DNA of 24,185 nt, taken from assembly GCA_036659415.1 (NCBI GenBank), contig JAVXCQ010000023.1, positions 1 through 24,185 of the forward strand, read 5' to 3'. Under the pieces are notes generated by a model. The model was not told the DNA's origin. It saw only the letters and a program-made list of their open reading frames with translations, and searched no databases. Origin of the DNA: JAVXCQ01 sp036659415 (GTDB lineage Bacteria; Bacillota; Negativicutes; Acidaminococcales; Acidaminococcaceae). This document shows positions 1 through 6,725 of the stretch, piece by piece (the stretch's first letter is position 1; each line of letters opens with the position of its first letter). Both the position numbers and the translations under genes were made by a program.

Positions 1-90
1 CGCCCCCAACCCCGTTGACGGATAATAAGCTGCTAGAGAGGTTGCACACAAAAATGCTGCCAAAATTTGTTGCTTTTTGCCTAAAGACAT
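1..90 (-). CDS. N-terminus of a secreted protein (cut by window edge)
   Basis: The reading frame opens at ATG (90..88) and stays open to the window edge, giving 30 residues. It begins MSLGKKQQ, followed by a hydrophobic stretch (ILAAFLCATSLAA), the layout of a Sec signal peptide. An AAAGGAG ribosome site (read on the minus strand) lies 10 nt upstream at about 101-107. The cysteine in the hydrophobic core lacks a proper lipobox, so a lipoprotein is unlikely. The mature part is outside the window, so no function can be given. It lies downstream of the small XRE regulator on the same strand, 140 nt away. Confidence 0.7.
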   Translation of the reverse strand, partial: MSLGKKQQILAAFLCATSLAAYYPSTGLGA

Positions 91-230
91 AAATAACCCA
101 CTCCTTTGTTTTTTCTACACCCAAATCCCTTGCCCGACCTACTTAGGTAAGCCAGCGTAACTGTACTCCGTCTGCATCGAAGGGTCGCCTTTCCAACCAC
201 GACCGCCTTTGTCCACTAGCACAATACAGA

Positions 231-425
231 CTATTTTTCCTCTGTTTCCATTAATTCTGCGATAGTACAATGTAAAGCCTGTGCCAATAAGAGCAGTTTA
301 TCCACTCGAGGGAAAAACATGCCTGTTTCCCACCGGCTAAAAGTCGGTGCGGTTACGCCAATTTGTTTGGCGATTTCTACTTGTGTCAATCCTAATCGCT
401 TACGTAACCTACGTATTGCCAGCAT
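231..425 (-). CDS. Small XRE-family helix-turn-helix regulator (64 aa)
   Basis: This is a stand-alone DNA-binding domain in the Cro/CI (XRE) fold. Helix 2 is about residues 14-24 (TQVEIAKQIGV) and the recognition helix about 25-35 (TAPTFSRWETG), ending with the usual LLLLAQAL...IAELM segment. There is no effector or oligomerisation domain. Start ATG 425 has a strong AAAGGAGG site 8 nt upstream. A near-consensus promoter (466-494) drives it, and a 17-bp palindrome occupies that promoter's spacer, so repression at that site is likely. The recognition helix closely resembles that of the divergent regulator at 632 (TTATYSRYETG), so both proteins may bind the same operators. The HTH call is secure; the biological role is not. 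Confidence 0.88.
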   Translation of the reverse strand: MLAIRRLRKRLGLTQVEIAKQIGVTAPTFSRWETGMFFPRVDKLLLLAQALHCTIAELMETEEK

Positions 426-465
426 TGTGTCGCCTCCTTTGTTGCCTAATTGGTTACTTTACACA

Positions 466-494
466 ATTATATTACGTATTAAGTAATTTATCAA
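466..494 (-). promoter_or_regulatory. Leftward promoter of the small XRE gene
   Basis: On the minus strand, TTGATA (494..489), a 17-bp spacer and a perfect TATAAT (471..466). The palindrome at 471-487 fills the spacer. Confidence 0.85.
471..487. promoter_or_regulatory. Operator-like palindrome 1 (ATTAC-N7-GTAAT)
   Basis: Exact inverted repeat ATTAC/GTAAT with a 7-bp centre, placed between the -35 and -10 of the leftward promoter. A bound repressor would block RNA polymerase there. It shares its pattern with the sites at 512 and 565. Confidence 0.65.
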
Positions 495-511
495 CCATTA
501 TGTTTTTTAAA

Positions 512-528
512 ATTACATTTAGCGTAAT
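512..528. promoter_or_regulatory. Operator-like palindrome 2 (ATTAC-N7-GTAAT)
   Basis: Second exact ATTAC-N7-GTAAT inverted repeat. Its centre is 41 bp from palindrome 1 and 53 bp from palindrome 3, roughly four and five helical turns, which would suit cooperative binding on one DNA face. Confidence 0.6.
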
Positions 529-563
529 TTATAGGTAGAAAAAGCAGTATTTGTTTTTTTAAA

Positions 564-600
564 ACTTACGTTGAACGTATTTTTAGTATAAAATCATAGT
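564..600 (+). promoter_or_regulatory. Probable rightward promoter of the XRE/S24-like gene
   Basis: The elements are weaker than on the left side. TATAAA (587-592) could be the -10 with a poor -35, or TTGAAC (571-576) could pair with CATAGT (595-600) at an 18-bp spacing. Either choice places palindrome 3 over the promoter. Confidence 0.4.
565..581. promoter_or_regulatory. Operator-like palindrome 3 (TACGTT-G-AACGTA core)
   Basis: Third site with the same geometry: CTTAC-N7-GTATT, with a perfect 13-bp core palindrome at 567-579. It overlaps the promoter region of the rightward regulator gene (632). Confidence 0.6.
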
Positions 601-631
601 AACTACTAATAAAAGGAGCTGTGAAGACAAC

Positions 632-1258
632 ATGATGAAAACAACAACCTTTAAAACACTGCGCAAAGCCGCACACTTGACCCAAAGGCAAGTTGCGGAC
701 GAACTAAAGGTAACTACTGCCACCTATTCTCGCTATGAAACCGGTAAAATCTCACCCGACGCCAAGACGCTGGTCCATCTAGCCAATATTTTCCGGGTTT
801 CCCTTGATACTCTTTTGCACCAACATTCCAGCGAGAGTACCTACTATGAAGATTTATTAATCAATAAGGTTAGTGAACTAGAGGTTAATAATATTATCGC
901 TTTATCCGAAACAGGGCTTTGTTTAACAGAACCGCTTCCTAATGCCAACAAGCAGGTGCTCCCGGTGGCGGTACTGTGTAGTGATGAGGGGCTACTCGCC
1001 GCCGGTATTAGGCAAGGGGATATTTGCTTGGTACAACCCCAAGCAAATATCCCCTCTGGCACTTATGTTGCTCTGCGAGTGAAGAATACTTGTATTTTGC
1101 GTCAACTAACTGTAGTCAAAGACCTCTTGTTGTTAGAAACCTGTAACCCCGGCTACCAAACTACTGTCCTGTCACCTAGCGAACTAAAACCTTTAGAGGT
1201 GATAGGTGTGCTCTGCGAAATTCGTCGCCGGTTTGAACTCACCCAACGCAAAAACTAG
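632..1258 (+). CDS. XRE regulator with degenerate LexA/CI-type S24 domain (208 aa)
   Basis: The N-terminal XRE helix-turn-helix spans about residues 5-62 (LTQRQVADELKV, then TTATYSRYETG). A linker follows, and the C-terminal ~95 residues have the LexA/CI S24 pattern (AAGIRQGDICLVQP, then a Y-V-A-L-R-V strand). In LexA and CI this domain dimerises and self-cleaves through a Ser-Lys pair. Here the Ser position aligned by the G-I-x-x-G-D landmark is Gly120, and the Lys position (before R157) is Leu156. The domain is therefore probably a dimerisation module that cannot self-cleave. Start ATG 632 follows AAAGGAG at 612-618; ATG 635 is a less well-spaced alternative. It is divergent from the small XRE gene. 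No phage genes are nearby. Confidence 0.85.
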   Translation: MMKTTTFKTLRKAAHLTQRQVADELKVTTATYSRYETGKISPDAKTLVHLANIFRVSLDTLLHQHSSESTYYEDLLINKVSELEVNNIIALSETGLCLTEPLPNANKQVLPVAVLCSDEGLLAAGIRQGDICLVQPQANIPSGTYVALRVKNTCILRQLTVVKDLLLLETCNPGYQTTVLSPSELKPLEVIGVLCEIRRRFELTQRKN

Positions 1259-1280
1259 TGCGTCCGTTGCAACGCCCTTT

Positions 1281-1328
1281 AATCACAAAAACAGGCTAGC
1301 GCTATGGCACTACCCTGTTTTTGAGATT
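1281..1328 (+). terminator. Hairpin after the XRE/S24-like gene, likely terminator
   Basis: A long stem pairs 1281-1295 with 1314-1328 (one mismatch), with further pairing in the loop. The T run (TTTTT) lies within the 3' arm rather than after it, with a matching A run in the 5' arm, as in bidirectional terminators. Confidence 0.5.
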
Positions 1329-1411
1329 AAAAGAAAACTAAAGCTAAGCCCCCCGCACTAATCTCCCAGCCGTTACAGACAACTAGCGATGAGGGCAAGC
1401 CTTATGAACGC

Positions 1412-1443
1412 AAAAAAAGCCCCGAACACTAAGTTCGGGGCTT
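1412..1443 (-). terminator. Terminator of infC-rpmI-rplT
   Basis: Perfect 11-bp stem (1417-1427 with 1433-1443), 5-nt loop, and a 7-T tract on the minus strand, 25 bp after the rplT stop. Confidence 0.93.
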
Positions 1444-1468
1444 GTGAGGTTACCCTCAGCTTTGCAAT

Positions 1469-1822
1469 TTACAGAGCAGCTTTAGCAGCTTCGACCAATT
1501 TGGTGAAAGCAGCGGCGTCATTAATCGCCATATCGGATAAAACTTTGCGGTCCAGCACGATACCCGCTTTAGTTAAACCACAGATGAAACGGCTATAAGT
1601 CATGCCATTCATGCGAGTAGCAGCGTTGATACGAGCAATCCACAATTTGCGGAATTCACGTTTTTTGGTGCGACGGTCACGTTTAGCATAGGATAATGCT
1701 TTCATTACGGTTTCGTTAGCTTTTCTGAACAATTTGCTCTTGGTGCCACGATAACCTTTTGCTAATTTTAGAATGTGTTTATGACGTCTATGTGCAGTTA
1801 CGCCCACTTTAATTCTTGCCAT
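1469..1822 (-). CDS. rplT: 50S ribosomal protein L20
   Basis: Ribosomal protein L20 binds 23S rRNA early in large-subunit assembly and, in several bacteria, represses its own operon by binding the leader. The 117-residue protein has the family opening MARIKVGVTAHRRHKHILKLAKG, continuing with the very basic segment YAKRDRRTKKREFRKLWIAR and the C-terminal region KLVEAAKAAL. Length is normal. Start ATG 1822 is preceded by AGGAGG. It lies 29 bp after rpmI and is the last gene before the terminator at 1412-1443. Confidence 0.98.
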   Translation of the reverse strand: MARIKVGVTAHRRHKHILKLAKGYRGTKSKLFRKANETVMKALSYAKRDRRTKKREFRKLWIARINAATRMNGMTYSRFICGLTKAGIVLDRKVLSDMAINDAAAFTKLVEAAKAAL

Positions 1823-1851
1823 GGTTAAATCCTCCTCAAATTCCTTCTATA

Positions 1852-2049
1852 TTATGCGTACGGAAGCATTTTTGCTACGCGTTCATGGTCTGTCTTATGA
1901 ACAAGTCCTGCTTTACGCAAGTTTCTTTTGCGAGCTGGGGATTTATGTTCAAGAATATGACTTTTAAAAGCTTTTGAACGTTTGAATTGACCTGAAGCGG
2001 TAATTTTGAAACGTTTAGCAGCACTTCTACGAGTTTTCATCTTTGGCAT
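1852..2049 (-). CDS. rpmI: 50S ribosomal protein L35
   Basis: Small basic large-subunit protein of 65 residues, starting MPKMKTRRSAAKRF and ending VAKMLPYA. The frame is open a little further upstream, with an ATG at 2058. That ATG directly abuts the AAGGAGG ribosome site, with no spacing. The ATG at 2049 is 9 nt from the site and gives the standard L35 N-terminus, so it is chosen. It sits between infC (17 bp upstream) and rplT in the conserved IF3-L35-L20 operon. Confidence 0.96.
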   Translation of the reverse strand: MPKMKTRRSAAKRFKITASGQFKRSKAFKSHILEHKSPARKRNLRKAGLVHKTDHERVAKMLPYA

Positions 2050-2066
2050 AGGAAACATCCTCCTTG

Positions 2067-2585
2067 TTATTTGGTAAGTTTAGGCGCCACAATCATAATC
2101 ATGTTTTTGCCTTCTAGTTTAGCTGCACGCTCAATAATCGCTAGATCTGTAAGCTGTGCGGCCATCTTAGTTAATAAAACCTGTCCCAATTCAGGATGTG
2201 ATAGTTCACGTCCGCGGAACATAATCGTTACTTTTACTTTGTCGCCATCTTCTAGGAAGCGTACAGCGTTTTTGAATTTGACTTCAAAATCGTGATCCTC
2301 AATGCCGGGACGAAGCTTAACTTCTTTAATATCAAAGGTTTTTTGCTTCTTACGAGCTTCTTTATCACGCTTTTGTTGCTCATAACGATACTTGCCGTAA
2401 TCCATTATCCGACACACAGGTGGTTTCGCATTGGGTGCAATTTCAACTAAATCAAGATGCTGTTCCAACGCCAGCTCCAAAGCTTCTCGTCCGGACATAA
2501 TTCCTAACTGTTCACCGTCATCACCGGTAACGCGCACTTCATGGGCACGGATTTCTTCGTTGATACGCAAGCCTTCTTTGCTTAT
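2067..2585 (-). CDS. infC: Translation initiation factor IF-3, AUA start
   Basis: IF-3 binds the 30S subunit, prevents premature 50S joining and rejects non-standard start codons. The protein has the N-domain motif RINEEIRAHEVRV, the conserved NAKPPVCRIMDYGKYRYEQQ linker region, and a C-domain with FRGRELSHPELG. No ATG, GTG or TTG start is suitably placed: the first TTG (2570) is 22-24 nt from the ribosome site and drops conserved residues. The in-frame ATA at 2585..2583 lies 7 nt from a strong GGAGGTG (2593-2599) and gives the family N-terminus (start)-SKEGLRINEEIR. An in-frame ATT at 2591 is too close to the site. IF-3 genes commonly use AUU-type starts for autoregulation, so AUA is the best call (172 aa). 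Confidence 0.95.
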   Translation of the reverse strand: MSKEGLRINEEIRAHEVRVTGDDGEQLGIMSGREALELALEQHLDLVEIAPNAKPPVCRIMDYGKYRYEQQKRDKEARKKQKTFDIKEVKLRPGIEDHDFEVKFKNAVRFLEDGDKVKVTIMFRGRELSHPELGQVLLTKMAAQLTDLAIIERAAKLEGKNMIMIVAPKLTK

Positions 2586-2712
2586 AGCAATTCACCTCCA
2601 AAAAAAATAAAGCGGGTAGACAGATTAGTCCACCCGCTGATACTAAACAATATCAAAAACCTTGTCGGACGCTGGTCGCAAGGTGAGAAGCGAGTGGCTT
2701 CTACTTCATTAC
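2586..2712 (-). promoter_or_regulatory. infC leader RNA, probable L20-type leader
   Basis: About 127 nt of leader lies between the predicted transcription start (~2712) and infC. It holds a GAAGC/GCTTC hairpin, a CCTTG/CAAGG hairpin and then the attenuator. Leaders of infC-rpmI-rplT in Bacillota are bound by L20, which favours termination. The position and layout match, but the assignment to the L20 leader family was not verified by a covariance model. Confidence 0.6.
2600..2638 (-). terminator. Attenuator in the infC leader
   Basis: An 11-bp hairpin (2611-2621 with 2628-2638, one G-U pair in the RNA) is followed on the minus strand by a T-rich run at 2600-2610. It ends only 12-15 nt before the infC start, so it must be regulated rather than constitutive. 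Confidence 0.85.
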
Positions 2713-2718
2713 TCAGAT

Positions 2719-2747
2719 ATAATACCACAGACGCTACCGCCTGTCAA
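2719..2747 (-). promoter_or_regulatory. infC operon promoter
   Basis: Minus strand TTGACA (2747..2742), 17-bp spacer, TATTAT (2724..2719). It lies just downstream of the thrS stop, so infC-rpmI-rplT is transcribed independently of thrS. Confidence 0.9.
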
Positions 2748-2773
2748 CTATATTTGCGTCTACTTCGTCTTAA

Positions 2774-4678
2774 TTATTGTTTCGTAGCGATTTCTTGGGT
2801 TAATTGGGCAATAAAGTCGGCAAGTGCCAGGACGCCTAGGTCGCCGCCGCTACGGCTCCGTACTGCTACGGTACCACTAGCTGCTTCCTGCTCGCCTATT
2901 ATTAGCATATAAGGAACTTTTTGCATTTGTGCTTCTCGGATTTTGTAGCCGATTTTTTCGTTGCGGTCGTCGGTGGCGATGCGAATGCCTAGGTCAAAGA
3001 GCTGTTGTTTGACTTGGTCGGCATAGGGCTGGAATTTTTCGGAAATCGGCAAAACACGTACTTGCTGGGGTGCTAGCCACACTGGAAAAGCGCCGGCATA
3101 GTTTTCGGTCAAGATGCCAATAAAGCGCTCAATACTGCCGTAAACCACCCGATGAATCATGACGGGGCGATGTTTTTGTCCGTCTTCGCCGGTATAGGTC
3201 AGGTCGAATTTTTCCGGTAGCTGCATATCGAGCTGAATCGTACCGCATTGCCAAGTACGACCAATGGAGTCTTGCAAATGGAAGTCGATTTTAGGACCAT
3301 AAAAAGCGCCGTCCCCTTCGTTGACAATGTATTTAAGGCCAAAATCTTCCATGGCTTCCCGCAAGCCGTTAGTCGCTACTTCCCAGGTGGCTTCGTCACC
3401 CATGGAGTCTGCGGGGCGTGTGGAAAGCTCGGCGTGGTATTTCAAGCCAAAAGTAGCGTAGACTTCGTCAAACAAACGAATGGTTTCTTGAATAACGTCT
3501 TTAATTTGGCTGGGCATCATGAAAATATGGGCGTCGTCTTGGGTGAAGCAACGGACACGAAACAGACCGTGGAGGGCACCGGACAATTCATGGCGATGCA
3601 CGATACCTAGCTCACCGGCACGAATAGGTAATTCCCGGTAGCTATGGGGTTTAGTCTTGTATACTAACATTCCGCCGGGGCAGTTCATAGGTTTAATGGC
3701 GTAATCTAGTTCGTCTATCTGCGTGAAGTACATATTTTCTTTGTAGTGATCCCAGTGCCCGGAGGTTTCCCACAATTGGCGGGACAAAATCATCGGGGTC
3801 ATCAGCTCTTCATAGCCATAGCGACGATGAACTGCACGCCAGTAGTTAATTAATTCGTTGCGCACAATCATGCCGTTGGGCAAAAAGAAAGGAAAGCCTG
3901 GGCCTTCGTCCATGAGGGCAAACAGTTCTAGTTCTTTGCCTAGTTTGCGATGGTCACGTTTAGCGGCTTCTTCTAGCATGGTCAGGTAGGCGGTCAATTC
4001 TTCTTTGGAATTAAAGGCAGTACCATAAATGCGTTGGAGCATTTTATTTTTTTCGTTGCCACGCCAATAAGCACCGGCAATGCTTTGCAGTTTAAAGGCT
4101 TTGATGCGACCGGTAGAGGGACAATGTGGCCCCCGGCACAGGTCGGTGAAGTCGCCTTCTTGGTACAGGCTAATCACAGCGTCGGCGGGCAGGTCGTTAA
4201 TCAGCTCGACTTTGTACGCTTCGCCTTGAGCGGCAAAGAAAGCCAGGGCTTCTGCTCTGGGTAATTCGGAGCGTTCTAGCTTGATATTTTCTTTGACGAT
4301 TTTCGCCATTTCTTTTTCAATAGCAACCAAATCCTCGGGGGTAAAAATATGCTCGCTATCTAGGTCATAATAGAAGCCTTTGTCGATAGCAGGTCCAATG
4401 GCAAATTTCGTTGTCGGGAAAAGGTGTTTGATGGCTTGAGCCATGACGTGTGCTGCGGTGTGGCGAATAGCGTGAAGTCCTGCGGCGGAGTCGCCGGTAA
4501 TAAATTCGACCCGGGCGTCTTCTTCCAGGGTGTCGGTCAAATCTCTATTTTCGCCATTCACTACGGCTAGCAAGGCTGCTTTGCCTAGTTTTTGGGATAA
4601 AGTTTTGGCGACGGTTAACAAGGTAGTCCCTGGGGCAAATTCTTTGGTTCCACCGTCTTGTAAGGTTACTGTAAGCAT
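2774..4678 (-). CDS. thrS: Threonine--tRNA ligase
   Basis: Class II synthetase that charges tRNA-Thr with threonine; cytoplasmic homodimer. The 634-residue protein has all the standard parts. They are a TGS domain (about 1-62), an editing domain with HTAAHVMAQA (HxxxH) and CRGPHC, a catalytic core with YAIKPMNCPGGMLVY (zinc-ligand Cys) and the RHELSGALHGLFRVRCFTQDD region, and a C-terminal anticodon-binding domain (from about 535). Start ATG 4678 has GAAGGAGG 8 nt upstream. Expression is controlled by the T-box leader immediately upstream. The length is normal and nothing appears missing. Confidence 0.98.
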   Translation of the reverse strand: MLTVTLQDGGTKEFAPGTTLLTVAKTLSQKLGKAALLAVVNGENRDLTDTLEEDARVEFITGDSAAGLHAIRHTAAHVMAQAIKHLFPTTKFAIGPAIDKGFYYDLDSEHIFTPEDLVAIEKEMAKIVKENIKLERSELPRAEALAFFAAQGEAYKVELINDLPADAVISLYQEGDFTDLCRGPHCPSTGRIKAFKLQSIAGAYWRGNEKNKMLQRIYGTAFNSKEELTAYLTMLEEAAKRDHRKLGKELELFALMDEGPGFPFFLPNGMIVRNELINYWRAVHRRYGYEELMTPMILSRQLWETSGHWDHYKENMYFTQIDELDYAIKPMNCPGGMLVYKTKPHSYRELPIRAGELGIVHRHELSGALHGLFRVRCFTQDDAHIFMMPSQIKDVIQETIRLFDEVYATFGLKYHAELSTRPADSMGDEATWEVATNGLREAMEDFGLKYIVNEGDGAFYGPKIDFHLQDSIGRTWQCGTIQLDMQLPEKFDLTYTGEDGQKHRPVMIHRVVYGSIERFIGILTENYAGAFPVWLAPQQVRVLPISEKFQPYADQVKQQLFDLGIRIATDDRNEKIGYKIREAQMQKVPYMLIIGEQEAASGTVAVRSRSGGDLGVLALADFIAQLTQEIATKQ

Positions 4679-4722
4679 TTAAAAAACCTCCTTCAAACTT
4701 GACAAAATGAATAAATTAAAAT

Positions 4723-4755
4723 AAAAAAACTCCTATCCCTATAAAGGGACGGAGT
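4723..4755 (-). terminator. T-box terminator of thrS
   Basis: The stem pairs 4729-4733 and 4736-4740 with their complements up to 4755, with a small internal mismatch, and is followed by seven T on the minus strand (4723-4729). It is the termination alternative of the T-box switch. Confidence 0.9.
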
Positions 4756-4975
4756 ATTCCGCGGTTCCACCCTGATTGGCTTTAGCCTAGCTAAAAGCCC
4801 TCTCGGTATCGTTAACGCCGATAGACGACCGTGCTTACTCATAGCTAGCTATTTTCAGGCGGTAGTTTGAAGGTGGTGAAACTCTGACCATACTGCTCTC
4901 AGTCTAGGCAGCACTTCCTGTAAGGATTTCTAGGGTTCTTGTCCTTCGCATAACTAATAATGGGTTTTAAATTAC
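4729..4975 (-). promoter_or_regulatory. T-box riboswitch upstream of thrS
   Basis: The minus strand carries the hallmark T-box sequence AGGGTGGAACCGCGG (4773..4759), followed by the terminator. A long structured Stem I region reaches back to the promoter. Uncharged tRNA-Thr pairing would favour the antiterminator and switch on thrS. Adjacent threonine codons ACT-ACC occur in the Stem I region (4866..4861), a plausible specifier position, but the specifier loop was not resolved. The family call is firm; amino-acid specificity rests mainly on the downstream gene. Confidence 0.94.
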
Positions 4976-4980
4976 TTCCC

Positions 4981-5008
4981 ATTATAGCACACTGGTAAGC
5001 TTTGTCAA
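4981..5008 (-). promoter_or_regulatory. thrS promoter
   Basis: Minus strand TTGACA (5008..5003), 16-bp spacer, TATAAT (4986..4981). It lies back to back with the rightward promoter of the DUF4127 gene. Confidence 0.9.
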
Positions 5009-5013
5009 TAATT

Positions 5014-5042
5014 TTGGCAGAAACCGAAAATAGTTGTATAAT
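5014..5042 (+). promoter_or_regulatory. Promoter of the DUF4127 gene
   Basis: TTGGCA (5014-5019), 17-bp spacer, TATAAT (5037-5042). Confidence 0.85.
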
Positions 5043-5072
5043 ATTGCATATATTAAATAAAGGGGCTTTGTG

Positions 5073-6650
5073 ATGAGAAAATTTGTGCAAGTCGTGGCTT
5101 TAATCTGCTGTTTGTGCTCCTTGCCTAATCTGGCGGAGGCCAAAGGCAAACTGCTCTATATCCCTCTGGACAATCGTCCTGTCTGTCTTTCCTATGTGGT
5201 GGGTACGCTGGAGGCGGCAGGCTATGAACTAATTTTGCCACCGGCGGAACTGATTGCCTCTAATACTAACGAGGTTGCCACGGACAAATTGTGGCACTGG
5301 CTAGAGGTCAATGCTCCCCAGGCTACCTGTGCGGTACTGGCAACGGACAGTCTGGTCTATGGTGGTCTTGTCCCCTCTCGGATGCACCAAACCCCGGAGC
5401 CGGAACTACTCTACACGGTGGACAAGTTTAACCAGCTTAAGCAGGACAATCCTCAGCTAAAAATATATGCTTTTTCTACGCTAATGCGTACGCCTCACCA
5501 AAGCTTCGGCGGTGTGGAGCCTAGCTATTATGCTTCCTGTGGGCCGGATATTTTCGCTTTGTCGGCGCTGTACGACCTAGAGGATTTGCGGCCGCTGACC
5601 GCCAAAGAAGCGCAACGTAAACGTGAGCTATTAGTACGCCTACCCAAAAAACATCTCAATGATTGGTACCACAGACGGCAAAAAAACTACCGGGTAAATG
5701 AACAACTGGCGTATCTGACCCAGCAACAGGTCTTTCACTATTTCGCCGTCGGCAAGGACGATAACGCTCCCTTGTCCCAAACGCATCTGGAAAGCCGCCG
5801 TTTGAGCCGCTATACCCAAGAGCTTGCTGTCAGCCATTTTCAAATCCTCCCCGGGGTGGATCAATTGGGGCTTTTGCTGTTAACTCGTGCTATTAATGAA
5901 ATGAACCATACTCGCCCCCATATCTATGCTCTGTATCCGGCGGGGCAGGGGGCACATACTCTGCCGCTGTATTCTGACCAACGGTTTAATACCTCGGTTC
6001 CTGACCAAATTAGGGCGCTGGGAGGCTTGCCTACTGGTAATATCCGGGCAAGTGACCTCGTCCTGGCAGTCAATACTCCCTTTAATGGGGTCACTCAAGA
6101 TTCCACCGCCGGCGATAATCAGCCTTTTGCCTCGCTCCACAATAAACAGTTTGTCCACAAGCTGCAGGTGCTGGTCACCAAGCACCCGGTAGCCCTAGCC
6201 GATGTGTCCTATGCTAATGGCGCCGATAACGGCTTCATGCAGGAATTGGCACGACAACAACTGCTGGATAAGTTAGTCGCCTACTCGGGGTGGAATACTG
6301 CCGATAACTCTGTCGGCTATGCGCTAGCTCAGGGCGTACTCTCTGCCCAAATGACGACGGCGGCACGTGAGGAGCTACTGCGTATTCGCTACGTCGATGA
6401 CTGGTTCTATCAAGCTAACTCCCGCAGTCTGTTTAGCAAGTTCATGGATAAATATGATTGGAAACTCAAATACGACCTCGGTGAACATCACCAAGCTATT
6501 TTGCAGGCTAGCGAAAAATTCTGTAGCACCCTGGCACAGCAATATGCCTTTACAAAAACCAGGCACTATGCTCTCAGCTTCCCGTGGAACCGCTTATTTG
6601 AAATCGAGGTAGAGATAGAACTAGCTCCTGCTACACCTAAGCGTACTTAA
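5073..6650 (+). CDS. Secreted DUF4127 family protein (525 aa)
   Basis: The protein opens with a clear Sec signal peptide (MRKFVQVVALICCLCSLPNLAEA, described here in parts: basic MRK, hydrophobic core, AEA cleavage site). The mature protein begins near KGKLLYIPLDNRPVC, the signature opening of the DUF4127 family. Further family-like stretches are LATDSLVYGGLVPSR, YAFSTLMRTP and ALADVSYANGADNGFM. The family's biochemical function is not established to my knowledge, so none is assigned. ATG 5073 is 7 nt from AAGGGG; the preceding GTG (5070) is less well placed. It is the only long rightward gene in the window and stands alone, with its own promoter and terminator. Location is expected outside the cytoplasmic membrane. 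Confidence 0.88.
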   Translation: MRKFVQVVALICCLCSLPNLAEAKGKLLYIPLDNRPVCLSYVVGTLEAAGYELILPPAELIASNTNEVATDKLWHWLEVNAPQATCAVLATDSLVYGGLVPSRMHQTPEPELLYTVDKFNQLKQDNPQLKIYAFSTLMRTPHQSFGGVEPSYYASCGPDIFALSALYDLEDLRPLTAKEAQRKRELLVRLPKKHLNDWYHRRQKNYRVNEQLAYLTQQQVFHYFAVGKDDNAPLSQTHLESRRLSRYTQELAVSHFQILPGVDQLGLLLLTRAINEMNHTRPHIYALYPAGQGAHTLPLYSDQRFNTSVPDQIRALGGLPTGNIRASDLVLAVNTPFNGVTQDSTAGDNQPFASLHNKQFVHKLQVLVTKHPVALADVSYANGADNGFMQELARQQLLDKLVAYSGWNTADNSVGYALAQGVLSAQMTTAAREELLRIRYVDDWFYQANSRSLFSKFMDKYDWKLKYDLGEHHQAILQASEKFCSTLAQQYAFTKTRHYALSFPWNRLFEIEVEIELAPATPKRT

Positions 6651-6681
6651 GCCTAAGCGAGTCTTAAGCGTGACTACACCA

Positions 6682-6725
6682 GTAAAGCCGCCGTTCGGAT
6701 TACCGAACGGCGGCTTTACGTTTTT
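6682..6725 (+). terminator. Terminator between convergent DUF4127 gene and yajQ
   Basis: Perfect 17-bp stem (6682-6698 with 6703-6719), 4-nt loop, then GTTTTT on the plus strand. It overlaps the end of yajQ by two bases and may also slow leftward transcription. Confidence 0.92.

Noticed and set aside
231..1258. Prophage lysogeny module
   Set aside because: The two-repressor layout resembles CI/Cro, but no integrase, attachment site or other phage gene is present in the window, so a phage origin is not claimed.
4899..5090. 63-codon minus-strand open frame upstream of thrS
   Set aside because: It overlaps the thrS promoter and T-box Stem I, has no ribosome site and no recognisable sequence.
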